A stretch of DNA of 64,000 nucleotides from DASSUW01 sp963774155 (GTDB taxonomy: Bacteria > Actinomycetota > Thermoleophilia > Solirubrobacterales > Solirubrobacteraceae). A program made the translations under genes and the position numbers. Under the pieces are notes generated by a model. That model was not told the DNA's origin. It made no database searches and saw only the letters and a program-made list of their open reading frames with translations. Positions 7,579-15,921 of the stretch are shown here, one piece after another. How positions within the stretch are numbered: the first letter of the stretch is position 1; every line of letters starts with the position of its first letter. The stretch covers positions 558,001 to 622,000 of the forward strand of contig CAVZDW010000012.1 of NCBI GenBank assembly GCA_963774155.1. The letters run 5' to 3'.

Positions 7579-8213
7579 TGAGCCTCGAGGCCACGATCGC
7601 CCGCGTCGCCCAGATCCATGGGCTGCTGCAGCCGGTCCAGCCGGCTCCGCCCGCGACCCCCTCCTCGACGTCGACCACCGCGACCGCGTTCACGCAGGCC
7701 CTGCAGGCCGCGGGAGTGGCTCCCGCAGCGACCGCCGGCGCGTCGCCGACCGGGCTGCCCGTCGCCGGGGGCACGAACGCCGGGCAGGCGATGGTCAACC
7801 TCGCGCGCAACGAGATCGGCGTGACCGAGCAGCCGCCGGGGTCGAACGAGTCGCCGCGCATCTCCCAGTTCCGCCAGGCCACGGCCGGCGCTCCCGGCCC
7901 CGGTCCCTGGTGCGCGTACTTCGTCTCCTGGGCCGCCCGCGAGGCGGGCGTGCCGATCGGCGACGCCGGCCAGGGCTTCGGCGCCGTCGCCGACGTGTGG
8001 GCCTGGGGTCAGAAGGCGGGCAAGTCGCTGCCGGCCGGCAGCACTCCGCAGCCGGGCGACCTGATCGTCTGGAACAGCCACATCGGCATCGTGGAGTCCG
8101 TCGGCGCCGACGGCAGCATCAACACCATCGAGGGCAACTCCTCGCACTCCGTCGCCCAGCGGACCTACGGGTCCGACGGCAACGGCGCCATCGGCTACGT
8201 CCGGCTCGGCTGA
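7578..8213 (+). CDS. CHAP-domain peptidoglycan hydrolase, probably flagellar
   Basis: This is a 211-residue protein. Residues 1-20 (MSLEATIARVAQIHGLLQPV) resemble the helical N-terminus common in flagellum-associated wall hydrolases of Gram-positive bacteria, followed by a Pro/Ala/Thr-rich linker to about residue 70. The C-terminal CHAP domain shows the catalytic Cys in GPWCAYFVSWAA (about residue 113) and a His in SHIGIVES (about residue 171). CHAP enzymes cleave peptide bonds in peptidoglycan. With no signal peptide and a place at the end of a flagellar glycosyltransferase operon, export through the flagellar apparatus to clear wall for the rod is plausible but unproven. Its end overlaps the convergent pseB by 19 bases. 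Confidence 0.8.
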   Translation: MSLEATIARVAQIHGLLQPVQPAPPATPSSTSTTATAFTQALQAAGVAPAATAGASPTGLPVAGGTNAGQAMVNLARNEIGVTEQPPGSNESPRISQFRQATAGAPGPGPWCAYFVSWAAREAGVPIGDAGQGFGAVADVWAWGQKAGKSLPAGSTPQPGDLIVWNSHIGIVESVGADGSINTIEGNSSHSVAQRTYGSDGNGAIGYVRLG

Positions 8214-9214
8214 GCCCGGTCCGACGCCCGGCGCCCGGGCGGTAGCACGTCGGCCATGCGCCGGAGCTCGTCCTCGCCGATCCAGCGGTCGTTCTCGTCG
8301 GACGAGTAGCGGAAGCCGTCGGGCAGCGCGGCGCCGCGCGGCTGCGGACGGCCCCACGTCGCGAGCTGGGGGAAGATCACGTAGCGGTCGCCGAGGTCGT
8401 AGCAGTGCCGCGCCTCGTCCTCGGTCACCAGCACCTCGTGGAGCTTCTCCCCCGGGCGGATCCCGACCACCTGCCGGTCGGCCCCCGGGGCCAGCGCCTG
8501 CGCGATGTCCACCACGCGCATGCTCGGGATCTTCGGCACGAACGTCTCGCCGCCCTGGACGAGCGGGACGCAGCTGAGCACGAACTCGACGGCCTCCTCG
8601 AGCGTGATCCAGAACCGCGTCATGCGCTCGTCGGTGATCGTCACGACGCCGTCCAGCGCCTGCTGCTTGAAGATCGGGATCACGCTGCCGCGGCTGCCGA
8701 CGACGTTGCCGTAGCGGACGGAGGCGAAGCGCGCCGGCGTCCCGGCCGCGTAGGCCATGGCCTGCGACACGATCTTCTCCGCGCAGAGCTTGGTCGCGCC
8801 GTAGAGGTTGACCGGGTTCACGGCCTTGTCGGTGCTCAGCGCGATGGTCATCGGCACGTCGTTGTCGATCGCCGCCGACACGACGTTCTCGGCGCCGATC
8901 ACGTTCGTCTGCACGGCCTCGAACGGGTTGTACTCGCAGGCGGGCACCTGCTTGAGCGCCGCGGCGTGGACGATCACGTCGACCCCGCGGGTGGCGAGCC
9001 GCAGACGGTCGCGGTCGCGCACGTCGCCGATCAGGAGGCGGAGCCGGTCGTCGGGGATCGCGCTCGAGAGCTCGGACTGCTTGAGCTCGTCGCGGCTGAA
9101 GGCCCGGATCGACTTGACGTCGTAGCGGCCGAGGACGGTGCGCACGAACGCCGTGCCGAACGAGCCCGTCGCGCCCGTCACGAGCACGGTCTTGCCGTTG
9201 AGGTCGAGATCCAC
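8195..9214 (-). CDS. pseB: PseB, UDP-GlcNAc 4,6-dehydratase (inverting)
   Basis: This 339-residue short-chain dehydrogenase converts UDP-GlcNAc to the 4-keto-6-deoxy-L-arabino sugar, the first step of pseudaminic acid synthesis. It has the nucleotide motif TGATGSFG (13-20) and the catalytic YxxxK as Y138 and K142 in STDKAVNPVNLYGATK. C-terminal segments RYGNVVGSRGSVIP and IRPGEKLHEVL are typical of the PseB/FlaA1 group. The start is GTG 9214; no other start is near. It is divergent from the cytidylyltransferase across a 72-base gap with an inverted repeat. The product feeds PseC at 11657. Confidence 0.93.
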   Translation of the reverse strand: MDLDLNGKTVLVTGATGSFGTAFVRTVLGRYDVKSIRAFSRDELKQSELSSAIPDDRLRLLIGDVRDRDRLRLATRGVDVIVHAAALKQVPACEYNPFEAVQTNVIGAENVVSAAIDNDVPMTIALSTDKAVNPVNLYGATKLCAEKIVSQAMAYAAGTPARFASVRYGNVVGSRGSVIPIFKQQALDGVVTITDERMTRFWITLEEAVEFVLSCVPLVQGGETFVPKIPSMRVVDIAQALAPGADRQVVGIRPGEKLHEVLVTEDEARHCYDLGDRYVIFPQLATWGRPQPRGAALPDGFRYSSDENDRWIGEDELRRMADVLPPGRRASDRAQPSRT

Positions 9215-9236
9215 CCGCGGCAGTCTAAGCGTCGGT

Positions 9237-9259
9237 GGACCCAGGCTAGGCGTGGGTCC
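9237..9259. promoter_or_regulatory. Inverted repeat in the pseB / cytidylyltransferase divergent promoter region
   Basis: GGACCCA (9237-9243) is followed 9 bases later by its perfect complement TGGGTCC (9253-9259). It is centred between two divergent genes whose starts are 72 bases apart, so an operator for a dimeric regulator is possible. No regulator can be assigned. Confidence 0.35.
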
Positions 9260-9286
9260 GGCGCTCGCCTGCCCTACGATCGCGGC

Positions 9287-10021
9287 ATGCACCGGGTCGT
9301 GATCGTGCAGGCTCGCATGACCTCGGCGCGGCTGCCGGGCAAGGTGCTGATGGATCTCGAGGGGCGTCCGCTGCTCGAGCGCGAGCTCGAGCGCCTCCAG
9401 CGCTGCGAGCGGGCGGACGAGATCGTCCTCGCCGTCACCACGAACGACGACGACGACGGGCTCGTGGCGCTCGCCGACCGGCTCGGGGTGCGCTGGTTCC
9501 GCGGCAGCGAGCACGACGTCCTCGCGCGCTACCTGGGCGCCGCTCGCGAGGCGTCGGCCGACCTCGTCGTCCGCGTCACCGCCGACTGCCCGCTGATCGA
9601 TCCGGGCGAGACCGACGCCGTCATCGGCGCGCTCGAGGCCCGGCGGGTGGACTACGCCTCGAACACGCTCGAGCGCACGCTCCCGCGCGGTCTCGACACC
9701 GAGGCGCTGTGGCGCGACGTGCTCGAGCGCACGGCCCGGCTGGCGACGTCGCGGCCGGCGCGCGAGCACGTGACCTGGTTCTGCCACTCCGAGCGCCCCG
9801 ACCTGTACGCGCTCCACGCCGTGCGACGTCCCTACGACGCCGCCGACCTGCGCTGGACGGTCGACACCCTGGAGGACCTCGCGGTCGTCCGGCGGCTGTA
9901 CGCCGACCTCGGCCTCGCCGACGCGCCGGTGCCGGTGGCGGACGTCATCGCCCACGTCCGCGCGAACCCGCAGATCGCGGCCATCAACGCGGTGGTGCAG
10001 CAGAAGGATCCGGTGCAATGA
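9287..10021 (+). CDS. SpsF-family cytidylyltransferase, probable PseF function
   Basis: This 244-residue nucleotidyltransferase opens with VQARMTSARLPGKVL (residues 7-21), the COG1861/SpsF form of the nucleotide-binding signature, and has VRVTADCPLIDP near 95-106. SpsF-like proteins activate acidic sugars as CMP derivatives. Classical PseF belongs to a related but distinct family, so PseF function is inferred from its place in a pse cluster. TACGAT (9275-9280) lies 6 bases before ATG 9287, suggesting a leaderless transcript. It overlaps pseG by 4 bases. Confidence 0.8.
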   Translation: MHRVVIVQARMTSARLPGKVLMDLEGRPLLERELERLQRCERADEIVLAVTTNDDDDGLVALADRLGVRWFRGSEHDVLARYLGAAREASADLVVRVTADCPLIDPGETDAVIGALEARRVDYASNTLERTLPRGLDTEALWRDVLERTARLATSRPAREHVTWFCHSERPDLYALHAVRRPYDAADLRWTVDTLEDLAVVRRLYADLGLADAPVPVADVIAHVRANPQIAAINAVVQQKDPVQ

Positions 10022-11043
10022 CGGCGCTGGTGATCCGCGCCGACGCCTCGACCGCGATCGGCCTGGGTCATGCGATGCGGTGCCTGGCGCTGGCGCAGGC
10101 GCTGGCCGACGCGGGCGGTGGAGAGGCCGGGTTCGTGATGGCCGATCCGCCCGACGCGTTCGTCGCTCGCGCCGGCCGCGAGGGCGTGCGGGTGGCCGCG
10201 CTCGCCGCCGACCCCGGCAGCGCCGACGACGCCGCCGAGACGCTCGCGCACGGCGCCCCGTGGGTCGTGGTGGACGGCTATCACCTCGACGGCGCCTACC
10301 AGCGGGCGCTCGTCGACGCCGGCGCGCGCGTGCTGGTCATCGACGACCACGCCCACCTCCCGCGCTACCACGCGCACGTGCTGCTCAACCAGAACGCCGG
10401 CGCCGGCGAGGAGCTCTACCGCGACCGCGCGCCGGGCGCCCGGCTGCTGCTCGGACCGGAGCATGCCCTGCTGCGGCGCGAGTTCCGCGTCTGGGATGCG
10501 CCGCCGCGGGAGGCGCCCGCGGTCGCGCGCCGCATCCTCGTGACGCTCGGCGGCGGCGATGCCGACGACGTGTCCTCGCGCGTCCTCGGCGCGCTCGCGC
10601 TGCTCGACGAGCCGCACGAGGTGCAGCTGCTGGTGGGCGCGGCCAACCCGCATCGCGAAACGCTCGAGCGAGCCGCTTCGGCCGGTCCGTATCCGGTCGA
10701 GCTGGTCGCCGACGCCGGCGACGTGCCGGAGCGGATGGCGTGGGCCGACCTCGCCGTCACCGCGGCGGGCAGCACGTCGTGGGAGCTGGCACGGATCGGG
10801 ACCCCGCAGCTGGCCATCGTGCTCGCCGAGAACCAGCGCGCGATCGAGCGCGGGCTCGAGCAGGAGGGCCTCGCGGTCGCGCTCGGCCGGCACGACGATC
10901 TGCGGCCGGAGCGCATCATCGCCGCCGTTCGCGAGCTGGCGCGCGACCCCGGCCGGCGCCGCGAGCTGTCGCGTCGCGGGCGCGAGCTGGTCGACGGCCA
11001 GGGCGCCCCGCGCGTGCTGGCGGCGATGGGCCTGCCGGGCTGA
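10018..11043 (+). CDS. pseG: PseG, UDP-sugar hydrolase of pseudaminic acid synthesis
   Basis: This 341-residue GT-B-like hydrolase removes UDP from the 2,4-diamino-2,4,6-trideoxy-altrose intermediate. The diagnostic GLGHAMRCLALA (GxGHxxRC) sits at about residues 15-26, followed by LNQNAGA, LLGPEHALLRREF and the C-terminal AAGSTSWELARIGTPQL block that binds the nucleotide. No PseH acetyltransferase domain is fused, although some PseG proteins carry one. ATG 10018 overlaps the upstream stop (ATGA). If the formyltransferase next door replaces PseH, this enzyme must accept an N-formyl substrate. Confidence 0.92.
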   Translation: MTALVIRADASTAIGLGHAMRCLALAQALADAGGGEAGFVMADPPDAFVARAGREGVRVAALAADPGSADDAAETLAHGAPWVVVDGYHLDGAYQRALVDAGARVLVIDDHAHLPRYHAHVLLNQNAGAGEELYRDRAPGARLLLGPEHALLRREFRVWDAPPREAPAVARRILVTLGGGDADDVSSRVLGALALLDEPHEVQLLVGAANPHRETLERAASAGPYPVELVADAGDVPERMAWADLAVTAAGSTSWELARIGTPQLAIVLAENQRAIERGLEQEGLAVALGRHDDLRPERIIAAVRELARDPGRRRELSRRGRELVDGQGAPRVLAAMGLPG

Positions 11044-11044
11044 G

Positions 11045-11626
11045 TCAGCGCCGGGCGCTCCGCAGGGCCCCGAGCGGCGTGTCCCAGCCGTTCGTGATGA
11101 GGTGCTCGACCGCGGCACGGTCCGCCACGCGATGGGACGTGCCGGCGCCGCTCTGCGGGCGCCGCTCGCAGGTCCCCGCGCGGATCGCCGGCCACTGCTC
11201 GCGGAACAGGGCGAGCATCGCCGCCTGCAGCGCCGCGTAGCTGCCGGCCAGCGTCTCGTCGTCGCCGAACTCGAGCCCGCGCTGGGCGATGACGTCGCCG
11301 GTGTCCACGCCTTCGTCCACGAAGTGGATCGTGACTCCCGCCGGCGTGGACTCCAGGGCGCTCCAGAGGTTCGGGTCGGCGCCGCGGTTGTACGGCAGGT
11401 AGCTGATGTGCAGGTTGACCACGCGGTCGGGCAGCCGGTCGAGGACCGGGCGGCGCAGGATCAACCGGTAGCCGTGGCTCACCGCCAGCCGCGGATCGAG
11501 CTCGTCGATCCGCTCGACGGTCAGCGGCTCCTCGGGCCCGACCGCGACGACGGCCGGCTCGACCTCGCGCAGATGGGCGAGGATCGCCGAGTCCTCGCGC
11601 CCGAGGAACAGCACGGGGCGTGGCAC
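11045..11626 (-). CDS. Formyltransferase-family protein, probable sugar N-formyltransferase
   Basis: This 193-residue protein has the fold signature of 10-formyl-THF-dependent formyltransferases. NLHISYLPYNRGADPN near residues 90-105 supplies the Asn and His, and VDEGVDTGDVI near 120-130 supplies the conserved Asp of the N-H-D active site. It is too short to be methionyl-tRNA formyltransferase. It lies among pseB, pseC, pseG and pseI, and no PseH acetyltransferase is present, so it probably formylates the 4-amino group of the UDP-sugar. The start is GTG 11626. It is convergent with pseG, one base apart. Confidence 0.82.
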   Translation of the reverse strand: MPRPVLFLGREDSAILAHLREVEPAVVAVGPEEPLTVERIDELDPRLAVSHGYRLILRRPVLDRLPDRVVNLHISYLPYNRGADPNLWSALESTPAGVTIHFVDEGVDTGDVIAQRGLEFGDDETLAGSYAALQAAMLALFREQWPAIRAGTCERRPQSGAGTSHRVADRAAVEHLITNGWDTPLGALRSARR

Positions 11627-11642
11627 GGCGGCAATCGTAGAC

Positions 11643-11648
11643 TAGGAT
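11643..11648 (+). promoter_or_regulatory. -10 element of the pseC-pseI operon
   Basis: TAGGAT lies 8 bases before ATG 11657, with no Shine-Dalgarno between, consistent with leaderless pseC mRNA. Confidence 0.45.
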
Positions 11649-11656
11649 GCCGCGCG

Positions 11657-12784
11657 ATGCCCATCCCCTACGGACGGCAGTCGCTCGACGACCGCGACGT
11701 CCAGGCCGTGGTCGACACGCTGCGGGGCGACTGGCTCACGCAGGGTCCGGCGGTGGCGGAGTTCGAGCAGGCGTTCGCGGCCGCGTGCGACGTGCCGTAC
11801 GCCGTCGCCTTCTCCTCGGGGACCGCCGGTCTCCACGCGGCGGCGTTCGCGGCCGGCGCCGGCCCTGGCGACGAGCTGCTGACCAGCGCCCTCACGTTCG
11901 CCGCCAGCGCGAACTGCGGCGCGTACCTCGGCGCCACGCCGACCTTCGCCGACATCGAGCGCGACACGTGGAACGTCAGCGGCCGCACGGTCGCCGCGGC
12001 GCTCACCGAGCGCACCCGCGTCGTGGTGCCGGTGCACTTCGCCGGCCTGCCCGCGCCGGTGGCTGACATCCGCGCCGCCGTCGGCCCGGACGTGGCGATC
12101 GTCGAGGACGCCGCGCACGCGGCCGGAGCGGTGACGCCGGACGGCCCCGTCGGCGCATGCCGTCACGCGGAGATGGCCGTCTTCTCGTTCCATCCCGTCA
12201 AGCCGATCACGTCCGCCGAGGGCGGGATGGTGACCACCCGCGACGAGACGCTGCGCGACCGGCTGGCCGCGTTCCGGAGCCACGGCCTGTCCCCGACCGC
12301 CGAGCTCGAGGACGAGCCCTGGCTGCGCCGCCAGCACGTGCTCGGCTTCAACTACCGGCTCACCGACGTGCAGAGCGCGCTGGGGCGCTCGCAGCTGCGC
12401 CGGCTCGACGCGTTCGTCGAGCGCCGCAACGCGATCGCCCGGCGCTACCGCGAGGCGCTCGCCGACGTCGATGCCCTGGAGCTCGCCCCGGCGGCCCCGC
12501 ACGGCTCACGCCACGGCTACCACCTGTTCGTCGTCCGCCACCGCGACGGGGCGCCCGCCCGGCGCCGGCTGTACGACCGCCTGCGCGAGCGCGGCATCCT
12601 GTGTCAGGTGCACTACGTGCCCGTGTATCGCCACCCGTGGTACGCGGAGACCTACGGCTACGAGCCGGGCCTGTGCCCCGAGGCCGAGCGCTACTACGAG
12701 GGCTGCCTGTCGCTGCCGTGCTTCCCGGCGCTCACCGACGCCGACCAGGACCGCGTCATCGCCGAGCTGCGGGAGGCGGTGTGA
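11657..12784 (+). CDS. pseC: PseC, UDP-4-keto sugar aminotransferase
   Basis: This 375-residue PLP-dependent DegT/DnrJ/EryC1/StrS aminotransferase converts the PseB product to the 4-amino sugar. The PLP lysine is K182 in SFHPVKPITSAEGG, and the PLP-phosphate region SSGTAGLHAAA is at 53-63. The HYVPVYRHPWY segment in the C-terminal third is typical of PseC. ATG 11657 is chosen because ATG 11647 is out of frame and a TAGGAT box lies just upstream. The end overlaps pseI by GTGA, so the two are translationally coupled. Confidence 0.93.
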   Translation: MPIPYGRQSLDDRDVQAVVDTLRGDWLTQGPAVAEFEQAFAAACDVPYAVAFSSGTAGLHAAAFAAGAGPGDELLTSALTFAASANCGAYLGATPTFADIERDTWNVSGRTVAAALTERTRVVVPVHFAGLPAPVADIRAAVGPDVAIVEDAAHAAGAVTPDGPVGACRHAEMAVFSFHPVKPITSAEGGMVTTRDETLRDRLAAFRSHGLSPTAELEDEPWLRRQHVLGFNYRLTDVQSALGRSQLRRLDAFVERRNAIARRYREALADVDALELAPAAPHGSRHGYHLFVVRHRDGAPARRRLYDRLRERGILCQVHYVPVYRHPWYAETYGYEPGLCPEAERYYEGCLSLPCFPALTDADQDRVIAELREAV

Positions 12785-13837
12785 CCCTTCCGCGGGAGTT
12801 CGCGATCGGCGGCCGCATGGTGGGACCCGGACACCCGACCTACGTGATCGCCGAGGCGGGCGCCAACCACAACCGTGACTGGGACACGGCACGGGCGCTG
12901 GTCGACGTCGCCGCCGACGCCGGGGCCGACGCGGTGAAGTTCCAGACCTACTCCGGCCGCGGCCTGTACTCGACCAAGACGCCGCGCTTCAAGTACCTGG
13001 AAGGGCTCACCGACCAGTCGCCCTCCGAGCTGCTCGAGGACATCTCGCTGCCGCGCGAGTGGCAGGCGCGAGCTCGACGCCTACGCGCGGGCGCGCGGCA
13101 TCGCGTTCTTCTCGAGCCCGTTCGACCACGACGCGGTGCACGAGCTCGACGCGCTCGACGTCCCCGCGCTCAAGATCGCCTCGTTCGAGATCGTCGACCC
13201 GCAGCTGATCCGCGCGGCCGCCTCCACCGGCCGGCCGCTGCTCATCTCGACCGGCATGGCGGTGCTCGGCGAGGTGGAGGACGCGCTCGCCGCCGCGGTC
13301 GAGGGCGGTGCGCCCGCCGTCGGCCTCATGCAGTGCACATCGGTCTATCCGGCGCCGGTGGAGCGCATCAACCTCCGGGCGATGGCGACCATGGAGCAGG
13401 CCTTCCGCGTGCCCGTCGGGCTGTCCGACCATTCGCTCGGCATCGCGGTCCCGATCGCCGCGGCGGCGCTCGGCGCGGCGTTCGTCGAGAAGCACTTCAC
13501 GCTCGACCGCGGGATGCGCGGCCCTGACCACCCGTTCGCGGTCGAGCCGGACGAGCTCCGGGCGATGGTGGCCGGCATCCGCGACGCGCAGGCCGCGCTC
13601 GGCGACGGGCGCAAGGACGGACCGTCGCCGGAGGAGCGCGAGGAGATGTACGGCCTCGGCCGCCGCAGCCTGATCGCCGCTCGGGCCCTCCCCGCCGGGA
13701 CGGTGCTCGAGGCGGACATGATCACCACCAAGCGGCCCGGCTACGGGATCCCGCCGAAGCACCTCGAGCTGGTGCTCGGGCGCGCGCTGAAGGTCGCCGT
13801 CGAGGAGGACGAGATCCTCCTCTGGCAGATGCTTTGA
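12781..13837 (+). pseudogene. pseI: PseI, pseudaminic acid synthase, interrupted by a one-base frameshift
   Basis: The composite product (about 351 residues) is a NeuB/PseI-type synthase that condenses a hexose with phosphoenolpyruvate to make the nonulosonic acid. The first frame gives YVIAEAGANHN and AVKFQTYSG up to LPREWQA. From 13070 the second frame continues ELDAY...GIAFFSSPFD and runs through MQCTSVYP, GLSDHSLG and a C-terminal SAF antifreeze-like domain to MWQML-type end at 13837. One surplus base within GCGCGAG (13066-13072) explains the break, and total length is 3n+1. It is either a sequencing error or a true mutation that would block the pathway. GTG 12781 overlaps the pseC stop. 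Confidence 0.88.
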
Positions 13838-13847
13838 GTGGGGGCCC

Positions 13848-13888
13848 GCCCAACGGGCCATTACGTGTAGAGCGATGTCCCGTTGGGC
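13848..13888. terminator. Bidirectional hairpin terminator between pseI and the HisF-like gene
   Basis: GCCCAACGGG (13848-13857) pairs perfectly with CCCGTTGGGC (13879-13888) around a 21-base loop, flanked by a G run before and a C run after. It sits between convergent genes and could end transcription both ways. Confidence 0.6.
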
Positions 13889-13893
13889 ACCCC

Positions 13894-14679
13894 CTAGAGC
13901 CGGACGGGAACGCCGGCGTCGGCCAGCACGCGCTTCGCGGACTGCGTGCTGTGCTCGGTGAAGTGGAAGATGTTGGCCGCCGACACGGCCGACGCGCCCG
14001 CGCCGACGCCGTCGACCAGGTGCTGGAAGCGGCCGACGCCGCCGCAGGCGATGACGGGGATCGAGGTGGCCGCGCTCACCGCCTCGATGAGCGCGAGGTC
14101 GTAGCCGCCCGCCAGCCCGTCGCGGTCGACCGAGTTCAGGAAGATCTCGCCCGCCCCGCGCGCCTCGGCCTCGCGCGCCCACTCGACGACGTCGAGCCCC
14201 GAGCCCTGGCGCCCCCAGTGGGTCATCGCCTCCCAGCCGCCGTCGCGCCGCTTCGCGTCGACGGAGACGATGATCGCCTGGCTGCCGAAGACGCCCGCGG
14301 CCTCCTCGACGAACGCCGGGCGCGCGACCGCCGCGGTGTTGACGGTCACCTTGTCGGCCCCGTGGGCGAGGCGCAGGCGGATGTCCTCCACCGTGCGGAT
14401 GCCGCCCCCGAAGGTCAGCGGCATGAAGCAGGTGCGCGAGACCTCGTCGATGATCTCGAGCAGGTCCGTCTTGGCCTTGATCTTGTGGTCGTCGCGGCGC
14501 AGGTCATGGGCGCCCTCCCGCGTGATGTCGATGTAGATCAGCTCGTCGACGGCCCACGCGTTGAAGCGCTCGACCTGGTTCACCGGGTTGCCGATGACCT
14601 GGTGCAGGCTGAACTCCTCGCTGCGCACGAGCAGCCCGTTCATGAGCAGCAGGCACGGGATCAGACGCGTCTTCAGCAC
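13894..14679 (-). CDS. AglZ/HisF2-type cyclase-like subunit for acetamidino sugar modification
   Basis: This 261-residue TIM-barrel protein is homologous to HisF but starts LKTRLIPCLLLMNGLLV, the form seen in glycan-linked HisF2/AglZ proteins rather than in histidine biosynthesis. It carries FGGGIR, VSVDAK, TSIPVIACGGVG and an AxSAANIFHF segment. With its HisH partner it is thought to deliver ammonia from glutamine to the PseA/WbpG-type amidotransferase. The start is GTG 14679, overlapping the end of hisH by 7 bases. No other histidine gene is nearby, which supports the glycan role. Confidence 0.87.
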   Translation of the reverse strand: MLKTRLIPCLLLMNGLLVRSEEFSLHQVIGNPVNQVERFNAWAVDELIYIDITREGAHDLRRDDHKIKAKTDLLEIIDEVSRTCFMPLTFGGGIRTVEDIRLRLAHGADKVTVNTAAVARPAFVEEAAGVFGSQAIIVSVDAKRRDGGWEAMTHWGRQGSGLDVVEWAREAEARGAGEIFLNSVDRDGLAGGYDLALIEAVSAATSIPVIACGGVGRFQHLVDGVGAGASAVSAANIFHFTEHSTQSAKRVLADAGVPVRL

Positions 14680-15281
14680 GCGACGAAGCCCCGCAGGAGC
14701 TCGAGCCCGTCGGCGGCGCTCTTCTCGGGGTGGAACTGCACGCCGTACACGCTCTCGCGCGCGACGGTGGCGGTGACCGGGCGGCCGTAGTCGGTGACGC
14801 CGGTGACCATCGCCTCGTCGTCGGGGCGGAGCTCGTACGAGTGCACGTAGTAGAAGGTCGGCGCCGGCCCGAGTCCGCCCAGCAGCGGATCGCCGGTCCG
14901 CCGCACCTCGAGGTCGTTCCAGCCGACGTGCGGGATCCGCAGGCCCGGCTCGGTCACGATGCGCTCGACCGTGCCGGGGATGAGGTCCAGCCCTTCGTGC
15001 TCGCCGAACTCGAGCGAGCGCGTGGCGAGCAGCTGCATCCCGAGGCACAGGCCGAGCACGGGCCGCCCGGCCGCCGCCGCGTCGCGCACCGCCTGGGCCA
15101 GGCCGCGCTCGCGCAGGGCGCCGATCGCGTCCCGGAACGCGCCGACGCCCGGCAGGACCACCCGGTCGGCGGCGCCGAGCTGGATCGGGTCGGCCACCAG
15201 CACGGCCGGCGCGCCGATCGCCTCGAACGCGTTGAGCACGGACCGGTGGTTGCCCATGCCGTAGTCGACGAGGGCGATCAA
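14673..15281 (-). CDS. HisH-like glutamine amidotransferase for sugar amidination
   Basis: This 202-residue class I glutaminase has the nucleophile C79 in LGLCLGMQL and the His/Glu pair H184 and E186 in QFHPEK. HisH-type subunits hydrolyse glutamine and pass ammonia through HisF. Next to a HisF2-like protein and PseA, it most likely powers conversion of an N-acyl group to an amidino group on pseudaminic acid. Start TTG 15281 overlaps the stop of the upstream methyltransferase (TTGA), and its own end overlaps the HisF-like gene. Confidence 0.88.
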   Translation of the reverse strand: MIALVDYGMGNHRSVLNAFEAIGAPAVLVADPIQLGAADRVVLPGVGAFRDAIGALRERGLAQAVRDAAAAGRPVLGLCLGMQLLATRSLEFGEHEGLDLIPGTVERIVTEPGLRIPHVGWNDLEVRRTGDPLLGGLGPAPTFYYVHSYELRPDDEAMVTGVTDYGRPVTATVARESVYGVQFHPEKSAADGLELLRGFVAC

Positions 15282-15898
15282 CCCTTCTCGAACACCCAGT
15301 ACGTGATGTCGTCCCAGACGCCGTCCGCGCGGGCGAGGAAGCCCTTCTCCACCAGCCGCAGCGACGGGTGCCGCTCCCGGTACAGGCGTCCGTAGTCGTG
15401 GCGGAAGAGCGCGCCCTCCTGGCCCCGGTAGGGCACCGCCTCGAGGTCGTCCGCGCGGTACTCGCCGCACAGCACGTAGCGGCGCGAGCAGCGGACGATC
15501 TCGTCCATGACCTGCGGAAGCTCCTCGGGCGGCTGGTGGATCAGCACGCCGGTGGTGAACGTGAGGTCGAACGAGGCGTCGTCGTAGGGGAGCCGCCGCG
15601 CCGGGGCTCGCCGCGCGTCGATGCCCGGGACCCGCTCGCGCAGGATCTCGAGCGCTCGGTCGTTGACGTCCACGCCGGCGACGTGCTCGGCGCCGAGCAG
15701 CTCGGCCAGCCAGTACAGGTTGCCGCCGACGTTGCACCCGACCTCGAGCGCGGAGCCGAACCCGTGCGCGGCGACGCGCGCCTCCCAGAACGGGCGGCGA
15801 CCCTCGCCCGCCGCGCGGTTGCGCACGACGTAGTCGTCGCCGAACTCGCCCGCCCACAGTGCCTCGAGGCGGGCCGCGTCGTCCGCGTTACCGGTCAT
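15278..15898 (-). CDS. Pseudaminic acid biosynthesis-associated methyltransferase
   Basis: This 206-residue SAM-dependent class I methyltransferase begins with LEALWAGEFGDDYVVRN (residues 11-27), the lead-in of the methylase family repeatedly found in pse clusters. Motif I is ALEVGCNVGGNL near 50-61, followed by FDLTFTTGVLIHQPPEELP. It heads the minus-strand operon methyltransferase-hisH-hisF. It probably methylates the nonulosonic acid or its amidino group; the exact site is unknown. Confidence 0.85.
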   Translation of the reverse strand: MTGNADDAARLEALWAGEFGDDYVVRNRAAGEGRRPFWEARVAAHGFGSALEVGCNVGGNLYWLAELLGAEHVAGVDVNDRALEILRERVPGIDARRAPARRLPYDDASFDLTFTTGVLIHQPPEELPQVMDEIVRCSRRYVLCGEYRADDLEAVPYRGQEGALFRHDYGRLYRERHPSLRLVEKGFLARADGVWDDITYWVFEKG

Positions 15899-15921
15899 GC
15901 CGCCGCCATACTGCCACGGAG

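Noticed and set aside
9221..9250. A sigma-28 promoter before the cytidylyltransferase gene (CTAA with 15-base spacer)
   Set aside because: The sequence at the -10 position is GGCTAGGC, which does not resemble GCCGATNA.
13894..15281. HisF and HisH as part of histidine biosynthesis
   Set aside because: No other his gene is nearby, the HisF form is the glycan type (LKTRLIPCLLLMNGLLV), and PseA/WbpG and pse genes surround it.
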